Of a stretch of 64,000 nt of DNA, positions 13,101-24,035 are shown piece after piece. The translations under genes were made by a program, and so were the position numbers. Below the pieces are notes generated by a model. The model worked only from the letters and a program-made list of their open reading frames with translations, had not been told where the DNA came from and did not search any database. The first letter of the stretch is position 1. Each line of letters begins with the position of its first letter. Source of the stretch: Polytrichum commune (taxonomy: Eukaryota > Streptophyta > Polytrichopsida > Polytrichales > Polytrichaceae); contig OX485807.1 of the NCBI GenBank assembly GCA_950295325.1, positions 41,198,440 to 41,262,439 on the forward strand, read 5' to 3'.

Positions 13101-14221
13101 TCATTCCTAATACTAGTTGTGATATGTGCCGTCCTAATTTATTGCACCCATGCATATGAATTAACATGCTAAGCCATCTCAACCCATGCCTTGTGCTCAT
13201 ACATACCCATCATCATATGCATGTATACCAATTCTCATGCCCATGAGAAAATAAAAACAAAGCATACATCCTCATTCAATTGTATGCTTTGTTTCTTATT
13301 TCCACCAATACACTGACATAACATTACTCATCAAGGTGGGCTTTCAAAACATAAGATGAGATATTGGGAGTTCATTTTGAATTTTAGTCTTTCAGTATAC
13401 TTTTTTTGCAACTCACCGTTATATTATGAGGGCCCACAGAAAGAAAGTTGAACGTTGAGTAATGTTATGAACATCTACATGTTACTCATTGTTTTCGTAA
13501 TATAAGGGAATTGGTTTGTATGTTGGTCACTGCAAGTACAAGGTTTTGTATGATATAAGTGGTGGTTATGCCATTCAATCACTTCAATGCCTCTAATATT
13601 ATACTTGTGACACTTGAAGTTTTGTTGTACCACCCGCCTCAATGCTTGTGGGTTGTAAGTAGCTTGAATCAAAGGTGTTTTATGTGATATGAATCAAGAC
13701 CTTATTAAGAAATCAAATACCAAAGAAAGTTGTAATAAAAGATTTGAGACCACACCCATATGGTTCACTGATTCATTTTAGAAGCATTTTCCTTCGTAAT
13801 ATATCGTAGTATTTATAGAGAAATCAAAATCGCTTGATCTTCTATTTGGCTGTCTAAATATAGGAGTTACTTAACTTCATGGAAAATACCTCCTTTTTTA
13901 ATGTCATTAACCTTGTTACTCTTTCTTAAATGATAAAATATGTATCAACATAAAAACATAGGGTTCCAACTCGGGGGGGGGGGCACTGGCGAAAAACGTA
14001 GGAACTACGTGCGATAAAATATAGGGTCTTGTATAAAAATTTGGCGTAAAATTTGTAAAATTATTAGATGTAGTATAGGGTGCTCTAGGATTGTGAAACA
14101 TGATTATATGTAATATAGCATTTGACAAATCATGATTAAATTACCTAAGTGGTACATATAAAATAGCATGGAGAAAAAGCGATAGTTTCAAAAATTAAAT
14201 ACTTTGCCACCAAAATATGGC

Positions 14222-14548
14222 ATGTTCTATATAAGAAGGGTTCAAAAGATAAGGGTGAAGGTTGGTACTAAGTGGGGCAATTGTTGGCAACCCATTGACT
14301 TGATGAAACGTGCAGTCCAAAACGGAAATAGAGAAACGCTCTTCCCAACTACTATGGCTTACCTCCACTGGTTCAAAAAACAACCAGGTCTCAACAAATA
14401 TAAGTATGTTGAGAGTGACTCTGTGTGGGTTGATGTGGATGCTATTATCTCAACTGTGTCTCTAGTGTATGAATCAACTAGCAAAATCTACACCTTAGAT
14501 GAGGTAGATGCAAACTCATTGAGTGAGTTCATTTCAAATAAAAAATAA
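14222..14548 (+). CDS. Unrecognised 108-residue ORF, possibly a gene fragment
   Basis: The frame is open from 14186 and has an ATG at 14222 and TAA at 14546-14548. The peptide contains KVGTKWGNCWQPIDLMKRAV, LHWFKKQPGLNKYKYVESD and ends SLSEFISNKK. Its mix of charged, aromatic and hydrophobic residues looks more coding-like than the surrounding chance ORFs. I recognise no family, signal peptide or membrane segment. No partner exon, promoter or repeat is evident around it. It may be a small gene, the last exon of a decayed gene, or an unusual chance ORF. Confidence 0.3.
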   Translation: MFYIRRVQKIRVKVGTKWGNCWQPIDLMKRAVQNGNRETLFPTTMAYLHWFKKQPGLNKYKYVESDSVWVDVDAIISTVSLVYESTSKIYTLDEVDANSLSEFISNKK

Positions 14549-14962
14549 AACATGCTAAATTTGTACTATCTCACACATGTGGAGATATAATTTGGAAAAA
14601 AGGTTGAATGATCATTAGTATACCTTGAAATTTGTAGTAGTCATTTCAGTTCGAGTACCCTCATATCTCCCACATGTGTAAATGGCAGCCTAGCTAGTTT
14701 AGGTGGATTTTGCTTGCATGGCGTGGGATTTTCCTCCAATGTGTAGGATTGGAAGATCAAGGCATCAATTGTAGGGTTTATGCAAACCTTGTAAATGTGA
14801 CTTTGAGACACATGTGGCTGGCATGTTCCCTAAGATCTCAAGGTTTCTAAATGTGTTATCCAACACAACTTTTATTTGTTGGCTCGTGTTGCTTAATGAC
14901 ATGTAATTGCAATCTTTTGTTGTTATTGTTTAGTGTTTTGCTTTGCCCGGACTTTAGTGTGA

Positions 14963-14982
14963 CCCTAAACCCTAAACCCTAG
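14963..14982. repeat. Short interstitial telomere-like tract
   Basis: CCCTAAACCCTAAACCCTAG holds almost three CCCTAAA units of the plant telomere type. It is too short to be a chromosome end and no gene starts nearby. Confidence 0.7.
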
Positions 14983-15479
14983 TAAATGTTTGCTTCTCTT
15001 AATCTGTACACGTGCTTCTAACGAGAATTCTACTGTATCATACACTTCAAGGAATGGGGGCAATCAGGGGAAAAAATTACATATAAGTAATATAGGGTAC
15101 CATAAAATCAACCATCCAAGAATTTATAATTACCAATAGGGTGCAAATAATCACAACAATTTACCATTATTTCAAAAATTAGCATCCCTTATAATCCTTT
15201 CTCATAGGTAAATAGCCCCCATTTTAATAGGTCATTATCGCAGGTGTATGCAAAATATACAAGGGAGTGCCCCCCCCGAGGGTTCCAACCACTTCAATGC
15301 CCATTAAAATAGCCATCAATAGACAACAACCACTAATGTGTTTGAAATGGTAGAGTACTTCACTAGTCCGAGTCAAAGAATAAAAAATTAACCTTGAGAA
15401 CATATATTAGGAAAACACTTGCAACCAATTTATGGGTTATTAGGGGTATGGGTCCAAGAAACTAAAGATCTAAAACTCG

Positions 15480-17250
15480 TAGACTCAAGAAAGGACCCAA
15501 GCTTGAAGTTTGATTTTTGAAATTGAGTGGAGTAATCTGTCAAGTTGAGATTGATGAAGTATGGTCAAAAAGTAGGGCCACATTAGCGTCATTTCATTTG
15601 TTTTTTGTGTTTTGGACTTGGGCCTCCACATAAACTCTTTGGTCTTAACCAATAGAATTGCATGATTTTGGAGTTTCTTTGGTCTTGGACCCGAATGAAA
15701 TGAAATTAATTTAAACGTCCAAGAAGCCAAAAGGCCTATGAATCCAAAAAATACATCAAGATGGTGTCAAGAAGCCCAATACCTTGAAGGAGTGAGTTAT
15801 TGGTCTTCATGAAATTGAAGCTAACATGTACTTGATGGTCCAATGAGATAAAATTGGTATTAGAGTCCGGGAAGCCAAAAGGCCAATGGGACTGAAAGCA
15901 TATCATGATGGTTTCAAACCGGTTACTTTCCCTTGAGTGGTGGAGTGTGGTGGCCTCCTTGAGATAGAGACTAATGTCAACTTGATGATCCGATTGCAAG
16001 AAAGACTTAAGGCTCCCTAATACTACATTGTCGAATATTGACGGAAATGTATCTCTGATGGGACTATGTAAGGGACACACCAACATTAAGTGTGTCTTGT
16101 TTTCAACTGCATTGTAAGAGCAGAAGTGGCATAATCTTTTATCTATAGAGATAGGGATAGTTGACCATTGTCCAATTTCAATTACAAGTCTATGGTTCAT
16201 TGTGCCGTAAGCAACGATGATCTGTGTTGCGATAGTGTCAATGGTTGCTTCAAGAACAATTCACATTCATATTTGAGAATAATCCTCGTGGTGGGGGTAA
16301 CCCAATTTCTTCCATGAGAGATGGAAAAACCTCCTTGATTTCATCCATTCTTTTATGTTGTTGAGTTGTCATGGATTTCCATTGACACAAACCCCATGAT
16401 ACCTTCCACATGGTTGTCGGTTTGTATCAAGTGTTAAACCCTTGTTTGGCCAGGTGTTGGGAGAGCGAGGTTGCTTGACTAACTAGCCAGGAGGAGGGTA
16501 GGCTAGCAAGGCATTGTTGGAAACCCATTGTGAGCTTAAGAATGTATAATTCTACGGGGAGTTCTCCAAATTCGCCCAAGAAAATATGATAGGTTGCTAA
16601 AAAATGCAATTTGGTGTGAGATATCATGTGCATCTTCATAGTTTTCTCAAAAACCGTCCAATAAGAGTTTTTGAACTCTCCTCCCCCCAAATTTCGGTAC
16701 AATATGTGAAAGTTGGAAGCACCAGAGCCTTGAATAAATGAGATTTGAGTTCCCAACATGTGACTCCGACTATTGTATCTTTATTTAAAGTGCCCATCAA
16801 GGCTTTCATACTTTACATTATTCGTATTTTCTCAATGGCTCAAAGTAACCATGTGAATAGAAATCAATCCCACAAATTTTATATTTGTGGGTTATCTCAC
16901 TTTGGTCTAGGTAAAAGAGCTATTGGTTCAATTTCCTTTTTGTTACGACCAAAGACCATGATTTTGGTTTCAGATAAACCAACTTCAAGGCTAGAAGAAG
17001 TGCAAAACTATGTAGTTTGAATCGAAGTCTCTATAGGCTTGTTATTGACTTATAGAACATGACACCATCATCATCACAAAGAAAAATGGTGACCATCACA
17101 TCAAATGAACAGAATGAGTCCGCATCGATGTCGTCCAAATATTTTTCAAGTTCATCAATGTACATGTTGAATAGCGTGGGGGAAGGGACATCCTTGTTTA
17201 ACGCTGATGTCAAACATTGCTTTGCCATGTGTGTCACTGTTGATTCGTAC
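15480..17250 (-). mobile_element. Decayed LINE (non-LTR retrotransposon), RT to C-terminus
   Basis: Read on the minus strand from 17237, the peptide includes PSPTLFNMYIDELEKYLDDI followed by FLCDDDGVMF. This matches the reverse-transcriptase stretch that normally reads GCPLSPTLFGLYIDELE, then a YADD catalytic box, here altered to CDDD. Minus-strand 16759-16427 carries LPVELYILKLTMGFQQ, and 16200-15736 carries a zinc-knuckle remnant (RLCHFCSYNAVENKTHLMLV), the usual end of plant LINE pol proteins. Stops and frameshifts separate the pieces. The endonuclease and most of RT are absent, so it is dead. Its 5' break lies about 240 bases from the NOP56 telo-box. Confidence 0.85.
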
Positions 17251-17489
17251 TTTTGCTTAAACTATGCTATTGGAAAACAAAAACTTGAGACATCCTAACA
17301 TTACATTATGAAATGGGCAAGGAAACCTAATTCTAATGGAGTTGTGTAGGGGACACTCCAGCACTAATGTAAACCCATCCATAGGCATGCTGACAGGTGT
17401 CCAAACTGACAAATTATTATTTATTATTATTAATCAAAAGAAAGTGGGGGAAAAAGGTTCAACCCTCGAAGAGGAGTCTGTGGCGTGCG

Positions 17490-17504
17490 TTAGGGTTAGG
17501 GTTT
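17490..17504 (+). promoter_or_regulatory. Double telo-box at the NOP56 promoter/5' UTR
   Basis: TTAGGGTTAGGGTTT contains the plant telo-box (AAACCCTAA in reverse). Telo-boxes are established near transcription starts of plant ribosomal-protein and ribosome-biogenesis genes. This one lies about 115 bases before the inferred ATG, so it probably sits at or near the transcription start. No clear TATA box is seen next to it. Confidence 0.7.
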
Positions 17505-17534
17505 GGCGCTCCTCCTACTAGTGTTGCTCTGGAG

Positions 17535-17564
17535 ATGTGTCTACTCTTTTTTTCGCCAACCTAG
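17535..17564 (+). other. Possible 9-codon upstream ORF in the NOP56 leader
   Basis: ATGTGTCTACTC opens a frame that reads MCLLFFSPT and stops with TAG at 17562-17564, 54 bases before the inferred NOP56 ATG. It would be in the mRNA only if transcription starts upstream of 17535. The context around its ATG is weaker than that of the main start. Confidence 0.35.
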
Positions 17565-17618
17565 GCGCTACCGCCATCGCCCGACAGCTCCAGCTCGGGC
17601 TCAACATCAACTTCCACC

Positions 17619-17621
17619 ATG
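17619..17621 (+). other. NOP56: ATG-only first coding exon of NOP56
   Basis: The exon holding the conserved LYLLYE start has no usable in-frame ATG: its frame opens after a stop at 18353 and reads through non-homologous residues. Upstream, CCACCATG at 17614-17621 is followed at once by GTACGC, a good donor. Joining it to the acceptor GTGTGGACAG ending at 18445 gives M-T-L-Y-L-L-Y-E, the expected family start. If intron 1 is retained, translation stops after six codons (MVRISL). RNA evidence is not available here. Confidence 0.75.
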
Positions 17622-20600
17622 GTACGCATATCTCTATAGCATTGCCAAGCACTATGAATTCATCATCACAACTTTTCATTTCCAAATCTCATTTCATTTG
17701 TGACCGCCATGGGCATCAGGAACAACTCAATGATGAAGTTCTTCTTCCTTCGGGGTCAGTTTGCATCAGGATTTTGTTCTTGTTAATCCACGCGCTCTGT
17801 GATGAGCTCCAAATGCTTGTTTTCTTCTCTCACCTCGTGTCTAGTAACATGTGGCCGCCATGGGCAAGAGTTCAACTCTGCATTAAAATGGTTCTCCGTG
17901 GAGGATCATTTTGTTGTAGTTGTTGTGAGACTGTTTTGTTGTAGTGCTATGTCTGTTGTGGCAGCAAGGACACAATGTGCGGGGTTTAGGGTTTAAGCGC
18001 CTCAACTTTCATCCTCAAGTTTCTGGCCTTTCTTCCGAGAGGCGGAAATTATTCCCTCTTGGGGTGGAGTTTACTTAAGTCGTTGCTGCGAATCCGCGCG
18101 TTCTGTGATGAGAACCGAATGCTTGTTTTCTTCTCTCGTCTCGTGTTCTTTAACCTGTGCTGCCATGGGCAAGAATTATATTTTACACTGGATTGGTTCT
18201 CCCTGGAGTGGTTCAGCGGAGCAATTTGTTGTTGCTGTTGTGAGACTGTTTTGTTGTAGTGCCTTTTCTGTTGTGGCAGCATTGACACAGTGTGCGTGTG
18301 GACGTGTTGGCTAAGGATGGAGTTTGGTCTAATGGTTTAGGGTTTAAGCGCGTAAAAGTGCATTCTTAAGTTTCTGGTATTTCTTCTGAGAAGGAGGGAT
18401 ATTAGTATTGACGTTGTTGACGATGGGGTTCTTGTGTGTGGACAGACGCTTTACCTGCTTTACGAGTCAGCGTCTGGCTATGGCTTATTCGAGGCAGCAG
18501 GGCTCGATGAAATTGGACAGAATGCTGAGGCCATTCAGGAATCGGTGACAGACCTGACTCGCTTTGGGAAAGTGGTTAAGCTTCTCGCATTTAAGCCATA
18601 CACTTCAGCCGCTGATGCATTGGAGCAATGCAATGCTGTTTCCGAGGGTTAGTAATTCCCCGTAACTTTCAGTTTCTAGATGGCTTTAGACATTTGTGCT
18701 TCTTTTAAAAAATGTTTTGAAGGGGCTGGAAAAGAAAGTTTGCTATGGTTATCTACTTGGCAAATGACAAAAGGTTTTAAATGATCATCTTTTGTGATAT
18801 TTGCAGGAATATTGACTCAAGACTTGCAGAACTTTTTGGAGTTGAACTTGCCCAAGGCAAAGGCTGGAAAGAAGCCCAAGTTCAGCATTGGGGTTGCCGA
18901 GCCTAAGTTGGGATCAGCTATATTGGAGGCCACTCATCTCCCCTGTCAAAGTAATGATTTTGTGAATGAGTTTCTCAGGGGAATCCGGTTCCATTTCAGT
19001 CGCTTCATTAAGGATCTCAAAGTGAGTTCTCAAGTTCAAACCTTGAGGTTGTTTCTTACATTGTGGTTGAGGGAAGTTTGCAATTCTGTAAGGATGGTAA
19101 TTAATTTCTTCACAAGAATTTAGTAATATGGAATATGGAGCACTCATCTGCTAGCTATGTACACTTAAAAACCTCAAATCAGGTTGGATTATTGAGCTCT
19201 TTGTTGTATCTGGCAGGATGGAGATTTGGAAAAAGCCCAGCTGGGTCTTGGACACAGCTACAGTCGCAGTAAAGTGAAGTTCAATGTTAACCGTGTAGAT
19301 AACATGATCATTCAGAGCATCAGTTTGTTGGATACACTTGACAAGGATATCAATACTTTCTGCATGCGTGTGCGGTACGCCCCTTAAAATTAACCTTTAA
19401 TCATTAAGAAATGGTTTTGTTATTGTGGGATTGCCTTCTGCCAGTCAGCTGACATGTGAGAAAATATCATCCATTCCAGAACTCTATGTCCCACTAAGGT
19501 TCAAAATGAACTCTCACAAGGACAGATGTGATTGTTGGTTCCCAGGGAGTGGTACTCATGGCACTTTCCAGAGATGGTGAAAATTGTGAATGACAACTAC
19601 ACATATGCTAAGCTAGTGAAGTTTGTTAAGGACAAAACAAGCCTAACATCAGAAATGCTAGAAGAAATCACTGAAGTCATTGGTGATGAAGACAAGGCAC
19701 GGGAGGTGATTGAGGCTGCCAAAGCTTCTATGGGTATGTTCTCACAGATCCTATACCAAGAACTTGCTGTAGAGGAGGCTTATCTACCTGCTTGTGATTT
19801 GAGGCTTGACTTATGTGTGACACTCTTGTCTTGAATCAATCAATGTAGATGACAGGACGATATCTAAATTTTCAAATTTCTGAAACTACTAAGATGGAGA
19901 TAATATGGGCTCTGATCTTCTTGTGTGTTGGAAAACTACCAGGACAAGACATATCACCAATTGATTTGATAAACATTGAGTTGTTTGCTCAAAGGGTTAT
20001 ATCGCTGGTAGAATATCGGAAGCAGCTGCATTCGTATTTGGTATCAAAGATGCAGGATGTGGCGCCCAACTTGGCTGTGTTAATTGGAGAAATGGTGGGA
20101 GCACGTCTCATCTCGCATGCTGGCAGTCTGACAAACTTAGCAAAGTATCCTGCATCAACAGTTCAAATTTTAGGTGCTGAGAAGGCTCTGTTCAGGTATT
20201 ATAAAGATGAAACTATACCATGCTCTTGGTCTATTTCTTATCATATGAGGGCTACATCATCCCTCACAGCTTCTGGCTTAGTGTTTCTGATATACTTAGG
20301 TTTATACCTGATAACCTGGTTGTTGAATCTTCTGTTTTGTTTTGTCTAGGTTATCTTTATGTCAATGTTTCTTTATGATGAATGTTTTCTAACCTTCACA
20401 TCTCATCCCTTGTTTGACAGGGCCTTGAAAACCAAGGGAAACACACCCAAATATGGTCTGATTTTCCACTCATCATTCATTGGGAGAGCATCCACAAAGA
20501 ACAAGGGTCGCATTTCTCGTTATCTTGCCAACAAATGCTCCATTGCGTCTCGAATAGACTGCTTCTCAGGTTAGTGATGACTATTTTGATTACTTGTCTT

Positions 20601-22141
20601 TGCAGTCCAGACATGTCCTTTGCTATCTTCTAGTTTTTGGTACTGTTGTTATGTACTTGAACATGTTAATGACAGGACAGGTAAGCGGGTCAAGTATATT
20701 GGGTGTTATTTTCTTGGATCTGCTATGATCATTAGGTTTTTGTGTTGATGTTTTATTGACACTGCAATTGCGCTAGTGATGTTCTGTTGCTACAGTATAT
20801 ATATGCTTACTAATGTCCTAGGTGGATACTTGTGCTGATTACAGAGGTCAACACAAGTGTTTTTGGAGAGAAGTTACGGGAACAAGTAGAGGAACGGCTG
20901 GAGTTCTATGACAAGGGTATTGCACCAAGGAAGAACATTGATGTTATGAAAGATGCCATCAAGAATGCTGATGAAGAAAATGGTGGTGGTGCTAAGACTG
21001 GTGACCAGGAAATGGCTGATGCTGTACCTGCTGCACAAGAGAGTGAGTCACCAAAACCATGTGATTGAGGAATAATGCTGATGCGGCTGCATTTTATATG
21101 GTCATGGTCATTTGTGCCTTTGAGCCTTTAGTCCATTTTCATCTTCAACAACTCGCATGTTGCGATTGATGGATTACTTTGGACTTGTTCGTACAAAGCA
21201 TAGCCACAGTGCTGGCCCTTGTATTTTCTTTGCATCTGTGATGAGATGGGAAGTCCGATGATGATATGCTTAACCACTCTGAATGAAATGGTCTCAATGA
21301 GCTCAGTAGGCCATGCTTGGATGTTGATTTTCCCTGTTGAGTAGAACACCTTCTGATCCCAATGAGAAGACATCTTCACATTGGGATCAGAAGGTGTTCT
21401 ATCTGCCTAGGCAGAATCACCAGCGTAAATTTTCATTATGGTATGACGAAATGCTTTATTGAGGATCACTTTGTGGAAATCTCGGCCAAACTGAGGACTT
21501 CCTTGTATTCGTAGCTAATGTCCTGTTTTCATTTCCAAAATGTCTAGACTTTTCTGAGCCTATTTTTGCACCAAGAAAGAACGTTGATGTTACGAACATA
21601 AAGTTGAAGGCAACACTGTCACTGGGCTCAATTAGATTGTGGCTGTTTAGGTGTTTGGTTAACATGGGTACATTTCACCTGAAATGGTTGCTTGGACTGT
21701 CCTTTATTATACAAGTTGATGTCCTGTCATATTATAAATTTCCATGGCATGATTCCATTTCATATGCACTAAATCCTCACTTTGTACTTGGTACTGAATT
21801 TGACTATTTCTCTTAATACAGGTGTTGAGAAGAAAAAGAAGAAGAAAAAGGATGCAGATGCAAATGGGAAGCATTCAGGCACCCCAACTGCGAATGGGAT
21901 AGCAAATGATGACGAAGTTGCAGATGGAGCAGCTACACAAGAAAAGAAAAAAAAGAAGAGAGCTGCTGAAGAATCTGTGGCGGTTGCAGTCGCAGTGGCT
22001 GAAGCTCCCTTGACGCCTTTGACAGAGAAGAAGAAGAAGAAGCAAAAACGGGCAGAGGTAGAAGTGGAAGCAGCTCCAGTAACTCCAGTAACTCCAGTTG
22101 GGGAGAAGAAGAAGAAGAAGAAACAAAAAGCTGAAGTATAG
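17619..22141 (+). CDS. NOP56: Nucleolar protein 56, box C/D snoRNP core component
   Basis: Seen: splicing exons 17619-17621, 18446-18647, 18807-19021, 19217-19374, 19546-19733, 19943-20195, 20421-20569, 20845-21042 and 21822-22141 gives 1686 bases, 561 residues plus TAG, with every junction GT-AG and in phase. The protein opens [16 protein letters not shown]. The N-terminal NOP5NT region spans about residues 2-68, NOSIC about 166-218 ([10 protein letters not shown] at 193-202), and the Nop domain about 256-405, with GAEKALFR at 333-340 followed by [20 protein letters not shown] lysine-rich tail (KKE/D type) fills 459-561 with four lysine blocks. Known: Nop56 pairs with Nop58 and fibrillarin on box C/D snoRNAs in the nucleolus and is needed for rRNA 2'-O-methylation and 60S biogenesis. 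Length matches plant relatives (a little over 500 residues). No frameshift or missing motif is seen, so the gene looks functional. The identity is near certain; the ATG-only first exon is inferred from phase, Kozak context and family alignment. Confidence 0.95.
17748..18395 (+). repeat. Tandem duplication inside NOP56 intron 1
   Basis: Two adjacent, diverged copies, roughly 17748-18052 and 18053-18395, align at an offset of about 305 bases. Shared blocks include the start of copy 1 (CCTTCGGGGT) and copy 2 (CCTCTTGGGGT), TGCTTGTTTTCTTCTCTC, GTTGTGAGACTGTTTTGTTG and GTTTAGGGTTTAAGCGC. Each copy carries a telo-box core, TTAGGGTTT, at 17986-17994 and 18337-18345. The duplication makes up most of the 824-base first intron. 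Confidence 0.88.
21343..21400 (+). repeat. Near-perfect 58-nt hairpin in NOP56 intron 8
   Basis: The left arm 21343-21364 (AGAACACCTTCTGATCCCAA plus TG) pairs fully with the right arm 21379-21400. An inner GAAGA/TCTTC pair extends the stem to a 2-base CA loop, with a single A/A mismatch between the two stems. It lies inside the 779-base intron that separates the globular part from the lysine tail. Confidence 0.85.
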
Positions 22142-23280
22142 GTTTTCTTTTTCTTTGTGCGTAGAATATGCACAAATTACAGAGCTTTAGTAGCTTCACG
22201 GTTTTGAATCAGCTAGTCTTCTTCCTCAACACGGTATTTTTTAGTGGAATGCATTGCAGGGGGGAAAATTGAGCTAGTCCAGAATAAGAGTTCCTGGGCT
22301 AGTGACACCTGATTTTCCTGACTGTTCACTTTCTTTTCCCTTCACATACGGCTGTCAAGCTACTCTGGCACAAAGTGTAACCTAGCAGAGCTTTTGTTAG
22401 ACTTTCATGTGTATACTAATTGCCGCACCTTCTTCAATGATGTGGTGTTTCACATGCCTTGGGCTCTCACACGGATGTGACTCCTGCAGTTCTTGTTTAA
22501 TCAGGCTCATTGCTTCAGATTTTTGTGCAAACTCCATTTCCACTTCAGATTTTATAGAGCCCAGCGCCTCAGATCGTCCTCTTCATGTTAGTTGTGTGAG
22601 GTCGCCTACACATCTTGGGTTATCCTTGTTCCAGAGAATGCGAGGTGGTGGGTTTTTTTCTGCATTTGGTGCCTTAGGAGGTGTTCAACTAACTTCTGGG
22701 CCATTTATGCACCTACTATGAATTCACGGTGGCCTATGTTTTCATCTCAAGTAGACTGCAGAAAAGTCAGCTGTCCTCATGGAGATAGTAGATGTTACTG
22801 GATCCTTGTTATGGAGGAATTTAATGATACCAGACTTAGGTGGCACCTGTATTTGAGTGATATGTGGTTATGTATGGATCCGAGAACGGACACCAAAATG
22901 ACATTTGTCTGAAAGGTATGTGGTCGAAATCCTTTATTGAGTAGGTCGGAGTTGAAAACGGACACTTCGGCCATTTTGGTGTAGGTTGGTGGGGTTATTA
23001 CAGCTCAGTTTTACCTCCACTCATATCAGGGCGAGGGTTTTGAAAGGCATTCACTGAAATGGAATGAAATTGATTTTTGAAGTCCGGGAAGCCAAAATTT
23101 CAATTCTCTTCTGTTTAAGAATGAGTGGAGGAAATCCGATCACTTATAATCCCATCAACCTACACCAAAATCCTAAGTTGGATATAACTTGAGTTGAAGA
23201 ACGGAAGGGCTTTGGATGTTGACAACCAAAATGGTAGCTCTCTGATACAGCTTCAATAGATGTGTGTTTGGCAGGTCACA
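22142..23280. other. NOP56 3' flank, no further gene seen
   Basis: The region after the NOP56 stop should include the 3' UTR, but no canonical AATAAA lets me fix the cleavage site. ORFs of 104-106 codons between 22407 and 22912 have no recognisable motif and look like chance. From about 23040 to 23110 the sequence (AGTCCGGGAAGCCAAAA) resembles the LINE 3' region at 15870, so transposon debris begins there. Confidence 0.6.
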
Positions 23281-23294
23281 TGTTGCATGAAACT

Positions 23295-23400
23295 ACACAA
23301 AACATGATATTTAGTGTCACCAATTCTAATTGTCTTGCTCAATACTAATTGTAAACCGCGGTGGAGTGTTACCAACACTAAATGTTAACCAAATGGTATT
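23295..23400. repeat. TTAGTGT-type dispersed repeat, inverted copy at 49135-49250
   Basis: ATATTTAGTGTCACCAATTC, GTCTTGCTCAATACTAATTG and CCAACACTAAATG occur here and, in reverse complement, at 49135-49250 (CAATTAGTATTGAGCAAGAC). Confidence 0.78.
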
Positions 23401-23839
23401 TGTGATTCACTGTAAATTGTTTGGATGATTATAGATTTATAGTATTGCAATTACTGTCACTTACGAAGTGCTTTTTCATCCATATTTACAGTCATCCGTG
23501 ACAATATTTCATCACAAAGTTGCTGACAAGAGAAGGTAGGGTTTCGGCCGATGCATGAACTCATCCATCATCCATGACAATATTGTTTCACTTATTCATA
23601 AGAAGTACCATCCAAAGAGTTACCATAGAATATCATATGTAGTGTTGCTCATGAATAAAAAAGAAGTGCATAGTTATGAGCTTGCCGGGTTTGAAGATTA
23701 CAAAAAAAACACGTTTATAATAAGGGAGAACACATTATTGTGGGAAGGATGAAGCTAGCAGGGACCATGGAAGCCAGCTTTTTCAACCAACCTGCTGCGG
23801 AAGGAACTTGCAAAGAAAATAGAAGAAAAGGAAACAAAA

Positions 23840-24035
23840 GAAACGTCAACATTCTTGTATGACATAACATTATTCAGATCCATAATAGTGCTATGTGGGA
23901 TTGACAATATTTTACAAAATATTCCCCCATATTCAGTATGAATATGGGGGAATATTTTGTAAAATATTGTCAATCCCAGAAGACGTTGTTATGGAACTGA
24001 GTAATGTTATGGACATGAATGTTAGCATGTTATCC
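23840..24035. repeat. Inverted repeat with perfect 37-bp inner arms
   Basis: Arms 23897-23933 and 23941-23977 (GGGATTGACAATATTTTACA onward) are exact reverse complements separated by CAGTATG. Outside them an imperfect pairing continues: CATAACATTATTCAGATCCA on the left pairs with 23995-24015 on the right, with mismatches. No protein is encoded. Confidence 0.9.

Noticed and set aside
18423-18500. ATG at 18423 as the NOP56 start
   Set aside because: It is out of frame with the conserved LYLLYES sequence; using it would lose the whole NOP5NT domain.
20196-20420. Box C/D snoRNA in NOP56 intron 6
   Set aside because: AAGATGA and CTGA sequences occur, but the C-box is imperfect and no terminal stem or C'/D' pair is visible.
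20570-20844. Box C/D snoRNA in NOP56 intron 7 (GTGATGA near the donor)
   Set aside because: Animal NOP56 introns host snoRNAs, so I looked. The nearest CTGA D-box lies about 260 bases away and there is no closing stem.
20832-21068. Separate 78-residue gene
   Set aside because: It is NOP56 exon 8 read through its donor; [18 protein letters not shown] is internal Nop56 sequence.
21769-22199. Minus-strand ORFs opposite the end of NOP56
   Set aside because: Their poly-F and poly-S content is the complement of the lysine-rich exon 9, so they are shadows.
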